Assembly: GCA_027490195.1 (NCBI GenBank)
Contig: JAIXYN010000059.1
Location: forward strand, 112,166 to 176,165
Direction of reading: 5' to 3'
Origin: Verrucomicrobiaceae bacterium
GTDB taxonomy: Bacteria > Verrucomicrobiota > Verrucomicrobiia > Verrucomicrobiales > Verrucomicrobiaceae
DNA length: 64,000 nt
The notes under the pieces were generated by a model. That model was given only the letters and a program-made list of their open reading frames with translations. It searched no databases and was not told the DNA's origin. The position numbers and the translations under genes were made by a program. Below are positions 8,333 to 18,167 of the stretch, piece by piece. The stretch's first letter is position 1. Every line of letters begins with the position of its first letter.

Positions 8333-9342
8333 CAAGCCGCATTGCGGCCAACTGCATCGGTGCCATGAGAGAACATCCGATCCGCATTCATTTCAGCCCA
8401 CGAATGATCTCCGGCTTCCGCTTTGGCAATGTCTTGTCTGACCGTGGTCAGATTATGCGGCTCTATTTGCTGCAATTTCTCACTTTCGCGCAAAAGCACT
8501 TTACTGCGCTCGATTTCCCCCTTGCCGAGATAGTACATGATTTTCGAACAAGCCATGGTGCCACGCGCACGCTCACCGATCACCTCCAGAGACCACAGCC
8601 AGGAACGCTCTGCTTCATCGTCCGTAAGCTGGGAAAAGTCGATGGCTTTGAGAAGCACATCAGATGGGATTTCCTTGCTGAGCCTGAAACTTGCCGTAGC
8701 GCCATGCGAGACGCAAGTCTCGTAACGCATGTAATCACGCAACCGGTATTGCAGCACTGAAAGCCAAGGATGATTGTAGGATAGGTAGTCCTGATGCAGT
8801 ACCAGGGCATCCTTGACCAAAGCGCCGTAAAATTCCCTTCCGATCGCAGTCGTCAGTCGCCAGCTCTTCATGGCATCAACCAACACGAGACGCACCGCGC
8901 CCCCTTCCCAATGGTAAGTGGTAAGATCAGCGGTGACCAGCACCACCCAAGGCTTCAAATCTCCCATGCGGCGGCGTGTCTCAGGCAGAAATAACTCACC
9001 TGGCAGGTACTCGCACCAGTGCTCGCTGGAGTATAGATCCATCCAAGGTTCCCAGATGAACCGATCAAAGGCATAGACCTTGCCGGGATCGTTCAACTCA
9101 CGCAGCCCCGAAGCCAGGGAAATCGTCGTGGAACCCAGCCAACAACCCAGATCAATGATCTCACCTTTCAACCCCGCCACATCTTTGACGGACTTGGTGA
9201 ACAGCGCCTGTTCCTCCTTGGTTGTCATCGCGGCGGAAACGACCGAAGACGGCAGCGTACGATCCCACGTCAACCTGCCGTGACGGATGTAGCGGAGTCC
9301 CTCCAGCAGACGTCGTGGAAACAATTTCTTCAATGCGTTCAT
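8332..9342 (-). CDS. Class I SAM-dependent methyltransferase-like protein (TylF/macrocin-OMT-like)
   Basis: A 336-residue protein. Around residue 60 it has EIIDLGCWLGSTTISLA, matching SAM-binding motif I (D-x-G-x-x-x-G-S), then YAFDRF with an Asp closing strand 2, then RLVLVDAMKS and ALVLHQDYLS, the metal-binding or acid pair seen in TylF-like sugar O-methyltransferases. The C-terminal 90 residues are helical and charged. The likely role is O-methylation of a sugar in the exported glycan. It starts at an ATG at 9342 and is followed 43 bases upstream by another methyltransferase gene. Family assignment is moderate, substrate unknown. Confidence 0.75.
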   Translation of the reverse strand: MNALKKLFPRRLLEGLRYIRHGRLTWDRTLPSSVVSAAMTTKEEQALFTKSVKDVAGLKGEIIDLGCWLGSTTISLASGLRELNDPGKVYAFDRFIWEPWMDLYSSEHWCEYLPGELFLPETRRRMGDLKPWVVLVTADLTTYHWEGGAVRLVLVDAMKSWRLTTAIGREFYGALVKDALVLHQDYLSYNHPWLSVLQYRLRDYMRYETCVSHGATASFRLSKEIPSDVLLKAIDFSQLTDDEAERSWLWSLEVIGERARGTMACSKIMYYLGKGEIERSKVLLRESEKLQQIEPHNLTTVRQDIAKAEAGDHSWAEMNADRMFSHGTDAVGRNAA

Positions 9343-9385
9343 GATCGAGGTTCGTTACTTTTATGAGTCAAAGACGCGCGGAGAG

Positions 9386-10156
9386 TCATCCGTCCACTTT
9401 CCGGGCATGCACCATGATACCGAGATACAAACGATGGTGCTGATGGTCGCTGTCTTCCACCAAGCGGAAGCTGCCGGTGCGCAGATCTGCCCAACGATGG
9501 AAGGCCGGAGTCATCTTCCGCCACAGTCCGCGCAGAACGCGAAAGACTAGACCAAAGGGCAATCCGCCACCTGGAATACGGTCGATGTTGAGTTCCAGCA
9601 GTTGCAAAACTGCCCTGGGTCCTGTGGTGAGTTTCCAGATTTTCTCTACCTTGAATCCGGCTGCCTCAATGTCCCGTCGAAGACCGTTGGTGGTCCACCT
9701 CTGGAAGTCCCAAGGCACACTATGGTCCGGAAAGGTGCCATGCGTAGAAAGCAGCAATGTTCCGTTACTCTGGAGCATGCGGTAACAGTCAGCCAGGTAC
9801 TGCTGCGGATCGGCTACGTGCTCAAGCACTTGGGTGGAAAGAATACCGTCAAAGCTGGCATCAGGTGCGCCTAACGGCAGTCCAGGAACAATGATATGAT
9901 CCAGATCAGTCATACCGCCTACGTCGGCACGCACATAGGCATCATACTTGAAGAGTGAGCGGTAAGGGCTGCCACCGCAGCCGTAGTCCAAAACCCGGCC
10001 CGAGACATAAGTGGTCAAGTCTACCATCATCTTTCGCAAATCGGAGAGATGGAGATAGAAGCGCTCACCTGGGCTGGGCTGCAAGCGGCTTTTCAACTCG
10101 GCTGCGTCAGCCATGGCAAGCGCTTCTTTGGCTGTCACTTTTTGTTCAGCGCTCAT
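9386..10156 (-). CDS. SAM-dependent methyltransferase (Methyltransf_11 type)
   Basis: A 256-residue protein with a classical class I methyltransferase core: GRVLDYGCGGSPYR (motif I, near residue 54), VRADVGG, then DASFDGILSTQVLEHVADP, where the VLEH signature ends motif II, and GTLLLSTHG. The region downstream (VPWDFQRWTTNGL) resembles the substrate end of enzymes found in polysaccharide clusters. It should methylate a small acceptor, most likely a sugar or nucleotide sugar given its neighbours. Start is the ATG at 10156. Nothing indicates truncation. Confidence 0.85.
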   Translation of the reverse strand: MSAEQKVTAKEALAMADAAELKSRLQPSPGERFYLHLSDLRKMMVDLTTYVSGRVLDYGCGGSPYRSLFKYDAYVRADVGGMTDLDHIIVPGLPLGAPDASFDGILSTQVLEHVADPQQYLADCYRMLQSNGTLLLSTHGTFPDHSVPWDFQRWTTNGLRRDIEAAGFKVEKIWKLTTGPRAVLQLLELNIDRIPGGGLPFGLVFRVLRGLWRKMTPAFHRWADLRTGSFRLVEDSDHQHHRLYLGIMVHARKVDG

Positions 10157-10204
10157 ATTTCATGGCGAAACGACCTGGGTTGCGGATGTTAACAAGGGTT
10201 TCAT

Positions 10205-11605
10205 TCAAGGCTGTACAGAAAGGCTGTGCTTGCGGAAAAAGCGTGCGCCACCCGTGTTGCGCCAGTTGGTCGAATCGGGTTTAAAGTCGTTGAAGAAAAG
10301 CGTCTTGGGACGGGCCTTCAGCAGCGGCACGGTTACATCCGCCTGATCCGAGGCGCGGATCATGGCGTGACGCTGAGCGCTTTCGCGGTCGTAGCGGGCA
10401 GCATCCCCACTGAGGAGATCACGCCAGGCGATTTTAACATTGTTGTTCGACATAAGCACATTGGAACAAAAGATCATGAAGGCCAATATCGAAAGAACCA
10501 CTCCAGGACGCTGAATCTCCAGGCTGAACGAACGGAGCAATACAACACTCCCGGCCAGGAGAACCACCCAATCTATGATAAAGAACAACAGCATCACATT
10601 GACTGCACGTAATGGAATGATCCCTCCCATGCTCCAGGTGCCCAGAAAGAATCCGCCAAACACGGTGCCCATCATGAGCACAAGAGAAACAACGATCAAC
10701 TCCCAGGCTCGTTTGGTTGACAGTTTTAACTGTTCGGGCCAGGCGCTCAGCGTGACCAGTGAGAAGAGAAAAAAGGGCACGAAAGCCATCCAGACGGCCA
10801 TCTGCCGGAATCCTAGTTTCAGAGCCATGAGAGTTGCAGGAACAATCATGTGATTCACATTGTTATTATACCAAGTCCTGCGCACGGCATTGCCTGGAGC
10901 CATAGCAACGATCGCAATGCCAATCAAAGTCACTACCAGCACCAGTAGAAGTGGCTGGCTGACTTTGCGGTGCTGCCAGTAAAAGAGTGCATTGAGAATG
11001 GTGATGTGAGCAAAGAAAAGCGCCATGGCCACCTCCGAGCAGCCCGTGATGGCCAGAGTCAGCACCGATGCCACAGCCATCAGGCCCGGCCCGGGCCGCC
11101 AATCCAGCTCCATACAGTGCCTGCCAAACATGCCGGCCAGACAGCAAGTCATTATGCCAGGCACGGTGTAGCATGCAGATCCCGTGCCCCAGTAAAAACC
11201 TTCTGCCGGACTGGCCATGCCCCAGACAAACATGACAGATGCCAGCGTCGCCATCATCCATTTCCAGCCGCGCGAGGCTTCAGGAATCCAGCCCTCAATA
11301 GCCCATCGAATGCTGGCCATCAGCCCCACCACCAGCGCGAAACTGTAACATTTGAAAGCGCCAAAGGACAGCAGCATGGGGTGAACAAACAGCATGGCCG
11401 AGGAAAAAAAGCGACCGGTGACGGTCTTGTAGAAACCAATGTTGGCCTGCAGATAACCATTTTCCAGAGTATCCGCGGCCATGTACCAGTCATCCGCAGA
11501 AGGCTGGGCAAAATAGGTCATAAGCACAAAAGGCGTGATGCCAAGCAGAGCGACCAGCCAGACGATGATGGAGTTGAAGGACAAATGCCGCATATTAGAG
11601 ATCAT
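10205..11605 (-). CDS. Polytopic membrane protein, DUF6056/GT-C-like
   Basis: A 466-residue protein with about eleven hydrophobic segments. After the first helix comes QPSADDWYMA, an acidic pair in the first extracytoplasmic loop, then GRFFSS and, later, GFYWGTGSACYTVP. This arrangement (ADD-W/Y, GR-Y/F-F-S, W-x-T-G-S-x-x-Y) is what I recall for DUF6056-type proteins, thought to be GT-C-like transferases using polyprenyl-linked sugars. It starts 4 bases downstream of the neighbouring acyltransferase stop, so translation may be coupled. A role in adding side-chain sugars on the outer face of the membrane is inference. Confidence 0.65.
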   Translation of the reverse strand: MISNMRHLSFNSIIVWLVALLGITPFVLMTYFAQPSADDWYMAADTLENGYLQANIGFYKTVTGRFFSSAMLFVHPMLLSFGAFKCYSFALVVGLMASIRWAIEGWIPEASRGWKWMMATLASVMFVWGMASPAEGFYWGTGSACYTVPGIMTCCLAGMFGRHCMELDWRPGPGLMAVASVLTLAITGCSEVAMALFFAHITILNALFYWQHRKVSQPLLLVLVVTLIGIAIVAMAPGNAVRRTWYNNNVNHMIVPATLMALKLGFRQMAVWMAFVPFFLFSLVTLSAWPEQLKLSTKRAWELIVVSLVLMMGTVFGGFFLGTWSMGGIIPLRAVNVMLLFFIIDWVVLLAGSVVLLRSFSLEIQRPGVVLSILAFMIFCSNVLMSNNNVKIAWRDLLSGDAARYDRESAQRHAMIRASDQADVTVPLLKARPKTLFFNDFKPDSTNWRNTGGARFFRKHSLSVQP

Positions 11606-11609
11606 TGGG

Positions 11610-12854
11610 CTAGAATGGGCGTTCCACTACCGGACCAGCTTCAACGGCCGGAACTGCTCGCCAATTGAGAAGTCTGCGCACTTGTGTGCCTATCACGCGA
11701 GCACCCCAGATGGAGAAAGTATCCACAGTCTCGTGCAGCACCTTGGCACATACAAGAGTGCATAGTAAGAGAGACACAAGAGCTAGAAAAGCAGCCCCCA
11801 AATACCCCACAAGAGGCAGCGCCGCCAAAAACACCCAGGAACTCAGCGAACCGAGTATGAGAAAGTGAACGCCATACAGAGAGTACGAGACTTTCCCCAA
11901 AAACAACACCGGACGCCGGGTGAGTAGCCGCTGCGCTATGGGCGAATGCAAAACGAGGATAAACAAAGCGATTGCCCCCACCATCGACCAACCACCGCCA
12001 AGCCATGGCAGGCGTGGGCTAAGGAACCAGTAGGAAGATGCATAATCAGCACTGTAGGTCATGGCATATTTGGGATAAGAACCGCAGATGACCGCGACGA
12101 CGATCAAAGCGGCCGAAAGCCATAGCGGAAGCCGTGCCAGGGGCCGCATGCTCCCCCACCAGCCATGCAGCTCTGAAATCATGACTCCGATGACGAAGCA
12201 CTGAAAAAAATTCCCAGCGAACCACCATGTCATGCCAAGCAAAATGCCCCAGCGCACCAGCCGCGCCCGCCCAGTCAGAAGAATGCCGTAAACAATGAAG
12301 GAACCGAGCAGCTCGCGCTTGATGGTCCACAAAGGCGGGTTGCAGGCCGTGGCCAGATCAAACGTAGAAGAAATAAACCGCGCGACAAAGTCACTGCCCC
12401 CTGGAGGAGACGAGCTCCAGTAAAAGTCAAACCACGAGGAGCCGCTGATCTTCGCCACTTCATGATTATGGTAGAGTCCCATCCTCCATAGCAGCAATGA
12501 GAGCAAACTGGTTACGAACACTATTCCCATGAGACGAAAGGGACGTTTCACCGTGGCAACCACCAGTTCTTTCCAGCCCGCCCCATTCATCATAAACGGC
12601 AGCGAGAGTACGTAACCGCTGAGTAGAAAGAACAAACAAACCGCAAAATGGCCCGCGACAAGCAACCCCATCGGTGGGTAGAGCAGCAAACGCTCCCATC
12701 CGCCGTGCAAAGGCGCTGCGCCTCCCATAGTGCCAAATGGAAACAGCGCCCAAGTGAAATGGCAAAGAACCACCACAGATGCGGCCAGCCCGCGCAGCCC
12801 ATCGAGATGCTCTTGACGCCCACCTGATATCGCGATCGGTTTCTTCGTGGTCAT
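11610..12854 (-). CDS. Acyltransferase 3 (OafA/WecH-like) membrane protein
   Basis: A 414-residue polytopic protein. The family motif sits in helix 1 (HLDGLRGLAA...LCHF, Asp18, Arg21, His32), followed by LFFLLSGYVLSL. Helix positions and the HxxxL segment near the end fit the family. The start is fixed by an ATGA overlap with the stop of the upstream methyltransferase (12851-12854), implying translational coupling; longer upstream readings lie inside that gene and lack similarity. It probably O-acylates a sugar of the same glycan that the coupled methyltransferase modifies. Confidence 0.9.
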   Translation of the reverse strand: MTTKKPIAISGGRQEHLDGLRGLAASVVVLCHFTWALFPFGTMGGAAPLHGGWERLLLYPPMGLLVAGHFAVCLFFLLSGYVLSLPFMMNGAGWKELVVATVKRPFRLMGIVFVTSLLSLLLWRMGLYHNHEVAKISGSSWFDFYWSSSPPGGSDFVARFISSTFDLATACNPPLWTIKRELLGSFIVYGILLTGRARLVRWGILLGMTWWFAGNFFQCFVIGVMISELHGWWGSMRPLARLPLWLSAALIVVAVICGSYPKYAMTYSADYASSYWFLSPRLPWLGGGWSMVGAIALFILVLHSPIAQRLLTRRPVLFLGKVSYSLYGVHFLILGSLSSWVFLAALPLVGYLGAAFLALVSLLLCTLVCAKVLHETVDTFSIWGARVIGTQVRRLLNWRAVPAVEAGPVVERPF

Positions 12855-13615
12855 AATGCAGCAGGTTTCCTCTCGACCACCACCAGCAGCCGCCCTGCAA
12901 AGAGCGAAGGCAGCAAGCAGAGGACTTTTTCCAGCCACTGCACGGCTGGAAGCAATGAATCCGGATACAACTGGGGGCCACGTAATCCTCCGCACAATAA
13001 CCAGGCCCAGCCGGGTTGACGCCCTACATGAAGCAACTTCCAGTCCTGCAACACATGCTGGGAAATTCCTTCATTCTCCACGAAAACACGCCAACTGTTT
13101 CCTTGCGCAGCGTAGTATGAGTGCTTCTCAGGATCAAAGCCCTGCGGCGCTGCCCATTCGATAGGCTGGCCAAAGCCAAGTGGCTCATGATGGAAGAAAT
13201 ACATGATGAGCCGGGGCAGCCACCCCATGCCGGGCTCGAAAAGGATAAGTCTACCACCGGGGCGAACGACACGCGCCATCTCCTTGAGCGCAGTGCCCGG
13301 ATACTGGAGGTGATGGAAGACATCAAACAGGATCAAATTTGCCACCGCTTTGTCCGGCCAGTTCAGCGCGTAGGCGTTCTCCACACGGTCTAGCCACGGG
13401 TTTGGAAAGAGATCCGAAGTCAGGCAATTGGGCAGCGTTTCTTTGATATTACCCATGCCCGAGCCAAGCTCCAGGGTGACGCCCTTCCCACCTGCAAGAG
13501 TCCAGCGGGCGATGGCTTGGTAGAATGCCTGATAAACGCGACGCAGCACCGGCTTGCGCTCCCAGTGTGCGCGGTTCTCCTGAATTTCGATGTCGTGCTG
13601 GGCGATCTCTACCAT
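12851..13615 (-). CDS. SAM-dependent methyltransferase
   Basis: A 254-residue class I methyltransferase. Motif I reads VTLELGSGMGNIKE (near residue 46), strand 2 ends with SDLFPN, and motif III/IV reads NLILFDVFHHLQYP followed by ARVVRPGGRLILFEPG, the hallmark of UbiE/Methyltransf_11-type enzymes. The C-terminal part carries aromatic-rich helices that may contact a lipid or membrane acceptor. The stop overlaps the next acyltransferase start as ATGA. The acceptor is not identifiable; a glycan hydroxyl or a polyprenyl-linked intermediate is likely from context. Confidence 0.85.
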   Translation of the reverse strand: MVEIAQHDIEIQENRAHWERKPVLRRVYQAFYQAIARWTLAGGKGVTLELGSGMGNIKETLPNCLTSDLFPNPWLDRVENAYALNWPDKAVANLILFDVFHHLQYPGTALKEMARVVRPGGRLILFEPGMGWLPRLIMYFFHHEPLGFGQPIEWAAPQGFDPEKHSYYAAQGNSWRVFVENEGISQHVLQDWKLLHVGRQPGWAWLLCGGLRGPQLYPDSLLPAVQWLEKVLCLLPSLFAGRLLVVVERKPAAL

Positions 13616-13631
13616 ATCCGTTTACCGCAGT

Positions 13632-15113
13632 TCACATCTGCGGCAGCTTGAGTTTCAAAAATGCCGCCCAGCAGAAGCGCAGCATGACGAGACCGTTTTT
13701 GAACCGGCGATTCATCTTCGTGTCTCCATAGGTGCGTTCCTGATAATGAACGGGCAGGTCAACGATGCGCAGGTTAAGCTTCGCCGCACCAAAGAGCAGC
13801 TCGTAGTCGCCCCAGCGATCTTCAGCTCCCCAAGTGTCGATCATAAAGCTGATTTTCTCCCAATCTTTTCGCCAGAGCACTTTGGTGCCACACAAGGTGT
13901 CGCGCACCGTGGACCCAAGCAGATACGAGAACAATGTCGCAAACCCCTTGTTGCCAAGCATATTCGCGAACTTCATGGCTTGACCCTGCATCGGATACAC
14001 CATGCGGGAGCCGTTAATAAACTCCCCCTTGCCAGAAACGATAGCTTCTACAAACCGTGGCAGTTCCTCCGGCATGACCGTGAGATCCGCATCAAGGATC
14101 ATGAGGATGTCCCCCGTGGCGGCACGGAATCCAGTCCAAACGTTGCGCGACTTGGAGATAGCTGGCCCATCTACCAGACGAATATTTTTGTTCGGGAACT
14201 CAGCCTGCATGAGCCGCACCTCATCCGCCGTGCCGTCCGTGGACTTGTCATCGCAAAAGATGATCTCAGTCTCCTTGCCGAGTTCAGGAATGCGTTCGAC
14301 GGCGCTACGCACATTGCCCTTCTCATCTTTGCAGGGAATAATGACAGAAACCTTGTAGTCCGAAGCGAGGCGCGGCTGCGCAATGGGTCGAGCGACAATA
14401 AAATGGCAGAGGTTCAATCGATCAATGCCAGGCATCCAGGCGATGAACTTGTTGAGCAGGCGACTGAGTAGCGGGATGCCGAACGGCATGATGATTCGGC
14501 GAGAAACCCGCAGCAATTCGAAATCTGATAGCTTCAGCAGTCCTTCATAATCCGAAACCGAAAGCCAGTTCGGCTCCACCTTCGGAGTCTTGAGGTTAGA
14601 CTTCTCTGCTATGGATACCAGCGGCTCCCAAAAGTGGTTGTAGGTGTAAATGATGACGCGCGTATGCGGCTGGCAAACATGCTTCAGACGGTCGAACAGC
14701 GCTTGAATGTCCACCATGTCAGTCGTGTCTTGGATGAGCACGGTGTCGAAGGGGCCTTCTGGCAGTTCCTTTTCAGGGTCCATGACATGAAAGACGGCCT
14801 GTGGATGCTTTTGACGCGCCAAGTCGATCATCTTCGCACTCACGTCGATGGCAGTTACCGAGGATGCCTTGACATAGTCCAACAGCTTGCCGGTCTGGCA
14901 GCGGATAAAAAGAAGGCGGCCCGCATCCCCGACCAGCGTGCTCAGTTCCCGCCCGAGGAGGCCGTAGAAATGCGCGTTGCGGCTAATGTGGTAGTCCCGC
15001 TGGCTTGCGTTGGCCTCAGCGTTTTCCAGAATGCTCCGCCGCTTGGCTTCGATTGCGGCCATGCCCCAGGGAATGGGAGTTTCGGGCGGATTTGTAGGGT
15101 TTGCGGCAGACAT
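13632..15113 (-). CDS. Fused methyltransferase-like / GT2 glycosyltransferase
   Basis: A 493-residue two-domain protein. Residues about 20-240 have the order of a class I methyltransferase: a glycine motif region (RLLFIRCQTGKLLDYV), an Asp after strand 2 (VTAIDVSAKM), and FDTVLIQDTTDMVD. The glycine motif is degenerate, since it lacks the first glycines of the usual D-x-G-x-G. Residues about 255-493 are a complete GT2 domain with VSVIIPCKDEKGN, FCDDKSTDGT, the metal-binding ILDADLTV and late ERTYGDTKMNRR. ATG at 15113 is preferred to a GTG at 15125. Similar fusions exist in other bacteria. The transferase is probably active; the methyltransferase half may be a binding or vestigial domain. Confidence 0.82.
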   Translation of the reverse strand: MSAANPTNPPETPIPWGMAAIEAKRRSILENAEANASQRDYHISRNAHFYGLLGRELSTLVGDAGRLLFIRCQTGKLLDYVKASSVTAIDVSAKMIDLARQKHPQAVFHVMDPEKELPEGPFDTVLIQDTTDMVDIQALFDRLKHVCQPHTRVIIYTYNHFWEPLVSIAEKSNLKTPKVEPNWLSVSDYEGLLKLSDFELLRVSRRIIMPFGIPLLSRLLNKFIAWMPGIDRLNLCHFIVARPIAQPRLASDYKVSVIIPCKDEKGNVRSAVERIPELGKETEIIFCDDKSTDGTADEVRLMQAEFPNKNIRLVDGPAISKSRNVWTGFRAATGDILMILDADLTVMPEELPRFVEAIVSGKGEFINGSRMVYPMQGQAMKFANMLGNKGFATLFSYLLGSTVRDTLCGTKVLWRKDWEKISFMIDTWGAEDRWGDYELLFGAAKLNLRIVDLPVHYQERTYGDTKMNRRFKNGLVMLRFCWAAFLKLKLPQM

Positions 15114-15143
15114 GGACGGTTTCACGAGATTAGGCAGTAAATT

Positions 15144-16202
15144 TTACGCGGCTTGCGTGCGCGCCAGCCAGGACTGATGAATTTCTTCAAACGTGGTCTT
15201 GAGGTCTTTGGTGATTCCCCACCCCGGATAGTGGGCCTTCATCTTGTCGAGATTCGAGATGTAGCAGATGTGGTCTCCCTGCCGGTTTTGCTCCACATAC
15301 TCATGCTGCATGGGCTTTCCGGAAATGGAAGCGATGAGATCGAAGGCTTCCAGAATGGAAATGGAGTTGTCACGACCGCCGCCGATGTTGTACACCTCGC
15401 CCTGCCGTGGTGCGGAGATGAAGTGCTCCATGAAAGCCACCACATCGTGGCTATGGATGTTGTCCCGCACTTGCTTGCCTTTGTAGCCAAACACGCGGTA
15501 GGTGCGGCCTTCGAGATTGCAGCGGATAAGGTAGCTGAGGAAGCCGTGCAGTTCCACCCCGCTGTGATTCGGGCCAGTGAGGCAGCCGCCGCGTAGCGCA
15601 CATGTGGGCATGCCAAAGTAGCGTCCGTATTCCTGGACCATGACATCGGCGGCCACTTTTGACGCGCCGAAGAGCGAGTGCTTGCTCTGATCGATACGGA
15701 AGGTCTCGCGAATGCCGTCCTGATAAGTACTATCGGCGTAGTCCCAGCGTTTTTCAAGCTCCTGCAGAGCGATCTCGTTGGGCGCGTCGCCATACACCTT
15801 GTTGGTGCTCATATGCACAAAGGGAGATTCTGGGCATGCCAGACGCGCAGCTTCCAGAAAATTCAAGGTTCCCACAGCATTGACATCGAAGTCATCAAAG
15901 GGCCTGCTAGCAGCGAGATCATGACTAGGCTGCGCAGCGGTGTGAACAATAGCCGAGGGGCGCAATTCCTTCAGCAGCGCCTGGACCCCGACGCGGTCAC
16001 GAATGTCCAACTCATGGTGGTGGAAGCTCGGAAACTGTGTTTTCAGTCGCTGGGTGTTCCAGCGGGTGTCACCACCAGGACCGAAAAAGTCAGCCCGCAT
16101 GTTGTTATCCACCCCATGGACGGTCCATCCGGCCTGTGAGAAATGAGTGACGACTTCAGAGCCGATGAGGCCGGAGGATCCTGTGACTAGGAGACTTTTC
16201 AT
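15144..16202 (-). CDS. Extended SDR, CDP-paratose/CDP-tyvelose 2-epimerase-like
   Basis: A 352-residue NAD-dependent sugar-nucleotide epimerase/dehydratase. It begins with [14 protein letters not shown] (GxxGxxG) and shows MSTNKVYGD, then [14 protein letters not shown] at the catalytic site, and [16 protein letters not shown] and [15 protein letters not shown], which recall CDP-paratose 2-epimerase-like proteins. At the YxxxK motif the Tyr is Phe (FGASK) while the Lys is kept. My recollection is that this group as a whole has Phe here, so it need not be a loss. It would supply a rare dideoxy or epimerised sugar to the cluster. Same strand as the fused methyltransferase/transferase 30 bases downstream. 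Confidence 0.8.
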   Translation of the reverse strand: MKSLLVTGSSGLIGSEVVTHFSQAGWTVHGVDNNMRADFFGPGGDTRWNTQRLKTQFPSFHHHELDIRDRVGVQALLKELRPSAIVHTAAQPSHDLAASRPFDDFDVNAVGTLNFLEAARLACPESPFVHMSTNKVYGDAPNEIALQELEKRWDYADSTYQDGIRETFRIDQSKHSLFGASKVAADVMVQEYGRYFGMPTCALRGGCLTGPNHSGVELHGFLSYLIRCNLEGRTYRVFGYKGKQVRDNIHSHDVVAFMEHFISAPRQGEVYNIGGGRDNSISILEAFDLIASISGKPMQHEYVEQNRQGDHICYISNLDKMKAHYPGWGITKDLKTTFEEIHQSWLARTQAA

Positions 16203-16243
16203 GCTTGATTCGATGGTTGGGGAAAGTGATCGCGAAAGCCGTC

Positions 16244-17047
16244 TTACCTGATGGCCTCCATGTAAAGACTTTCAGTGGCACGGTCGGCAAGGTCGAGACA
16301 CATGACCGAATCGGCAGAAGAGCCAAATGCCTGCTGTTTGACGTTTTCAAAACCCGCATGTCGCAGCACAAATTCCAGCGTCTCCGCATCATAGGCAAAG
16401 TGATGCTCAGGTCCCTGGCGGAAAACTGCATTCACCAATTCCATGGGCGTGTGGTACTTGTGTTTGAACCAGCGGTCTGCACCGTCCACCAAGGGACGCA
16501 GCGGCACAAAATCATCCCAACCACCGGCGGCATAGGCCTTGAGGTACCTCCCTGCGTCCGGAACAATGATGCGCAAAATACCACCGGGTGCCAGACAGCG
16601 GTAGCATTCGGCTAGGAATACAGGAATCTCTTCCGTGTAATCGAGATGCTCAACCACATGCTCGCTGTAGATGCCACGCACGGAGCCATCATCGAAGGGC
16701 AGACTTTTGCGGATGTCGTACAGGCAATTCACTTTTTTGCCCGGAAAGCAGTCCATGTTAACCCAGCCCTCACGACCATGGGGTCCGCAGCCGACCTGCA
16801 CCAAAAGTCCCGTCTTGCCACGAAACCGGCGGGCACGAAGTGGCGCCAGCAGTCGCAGCCAGGCGTTTCTGCATTCGAACTCCACCGTGCCCAGGAACCG
16901 CCATGGGAAAAATCGCAGCAGAAAACGTTTCACCCAGCCGGCCTTCGCAGCTTCTTCGAGACTGTATGGAAAAACGCCCATGGGCCTTGGGACAGATGTT
17001 GTCCGCCGGGCAGTTGGAGAAGATGCGGGCTGAGAATTCGATGCCAT
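16244..17047 (-). CDS. SAM-dependent methyltransferase
   Basis: A 267-residue class I methyltransferase of the type common in glycan clusters. Motif I is [15 protein letters not shown] (near residue 82), followed by VNMDCFPG, then [14 protein letters not shown] and [17 protein letters not shown]. The sequence [11 protein letters not shown] and the late [13 protein letters not shown] segment fit proteins annotated as type 11 methyltransferases. The first 25 residues are Ser/Thr/Pro-rich and probably unstructured. It lies between the epimerase and a GT2 gene on the same strand. Sugar methylation is the likely role. Confidence 0.82.
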   Translation of the reverse strand: MASNSQPASSPTARRTTSVPRPMGVFPYSLEEAAKAGWVKRFLLRFFPWRFLGTVEFECRNAWLRLLAPLRARRFRGKTGLLVQVGCGPHGREGWVNMDCFPGKKVNCLYDIRKSLPFDDGSVRGIYSEHVVEHLDYTEEIPVFLAECYRCLAPGGILRIIVPDAGRYLKAYAAGGWDDFVPLRPLVDGADRWFKHKYHTPMELVNAVFRQGPEHHFAYDAETLEFVLRHAGFENVKQQAFGSSADSVMCLDLADRATESLYMEAIR

Positions 17048-17086
17048 GAAAAATTAAGTCGGTGAAATTTGAAACTGGGCTTTCCC

Positions 17087-18076
17087 TCAGGCACCCGCCA
17101 AGCCTCTTAGCTTGCGGTGATCGGCACGCAGACGTGCAAATAAGCGATCTAAAATCCGGCACCCCAGAGGACGCAGGAAAGAGGGAAAACGTGGGATCAG
17201 AAGACCAAACAGACTCGACGGCCCCATTAGCGGATGCCACCAGGAGTCTGACCAGACACGCTGAAATAAATCCTGTGCCTCCGCATTTTCCGCGCCAAGT
17301 AGCTTGCCGAGCCAGATCCGATAGTGGCCGAGCGTAAGTCGTCGGCCAAAAGTTGGCGCAAGCGGATAATCGCGATGCTTTTCGAGGCAGTAAATCAAGC
17401 GTCGCAGCATCATCAACCGCTTCTGCTCGGGGAGGATCGCCGGCACGGTGTAATAGGCAGTGGCTTCCGGCACATGGGCAAAGGTAAGTCCGGCTTGAGC
17501 CGTCCGCAAATAGATGTCCCAATCCTCCGCATGCTGAATTTTTGGATCCTCATCAAAGAAACCAACTTTCTCAAAGAAATCTCTGCGCACTAGGGTCACG
17601 GACGGCAGCACGAAGTTAAAATAGTAGAGGCACTCGGCCATTCGGGAAAATTCACTCGGCTGCGGGCCATAGTCAGAGCGCCCGGAAGGCGGGGCTTCAG
17701 GACTCTCCCGAATCTCCCCTTTGGCAAAGACCACGTCGGCGCCGGACCGCTCCATAGCACTGAGGAGCTTTTCTAAATGCACGGGAAACCAGACATCATC
17801 CGAATCCAGAAAAGCGATCAATTCCCCCTGCGCAGCACGCACGGCCAAGTTACGCGCTGCTGAGACACCTTGGTTGTGGGGCTGGCGAAGGTAACGCACC
17901 GTGACGCCGGGGGCTGGCGGAAGTGCAGCCATGGCAGTTGCGGTGTCATCGGTGGAAGCATCATCTGCAAGTAGAAATTCAAGTGGACGATGCTGCTGTG
18001 CCACAACAGAATTATAGCAACGGCGAATGAGTCCAGCACGATTGTAGGAAGGCACCACCACACTGATGAGCTTCAT
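17087..18076 (-). CDS. GT2 glycosyltransferase
   Basis: A 329-residue inverting GT-A transferase. It starts ISVVVPSYNRAG, then LLADDASTDDT, then LIAFLDSDDVWFP with the metal-binding DSD, and later EDWDIYLRTAQAG, containing the catalytic base region (ED) of GT2 enzymes. The C-terminal 80 residues are helical and basic. The ATG at 18076 is used; the frame opens upstream only with a TTG. Acts in the cytoplasm adding one sugar of the repeat unit. Linkage and donor cannot be told. Confidence 0.88.
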   Translation of the reverse strand: MKLISVVVPSYNRAGLIRRCYNSVVAQQHRPLEFLLADDASTDDTATAMAALPPAPGVTVRYLRQPHNQGVSAARNLAVRAAQGELIAFLDSDDVWFPVHLEKLLSAMERSGADVVFAKGEIRESPEAPPSGRSDYGPQPSEFSRMAECLYYFNFVLPSVTLVRRDFFEKVGFFDEDPKIQHAEDWDIYLRTAQAGLTFAHVPEATAYYTVPAILPEQKRLMMLRRLIYCLEKHRDYPLAPTFGRRLTLGHYRIWLGKLLGAENAEAQDLFQRVWSDSWWHPLMGPSSLFGLLIPRFPSFLRPLGCRILDRLFARLRADHRKLRGLAGA

Positions 18077-18167
18077 ATGACCATGTAATTTGTTGGGTGC
18101 AGCCAATTTTCTTTACTCCGATGTGTGGGGAAAAAATTTTCCCAAGCTAAAAAGTCAAAGACGTGAG

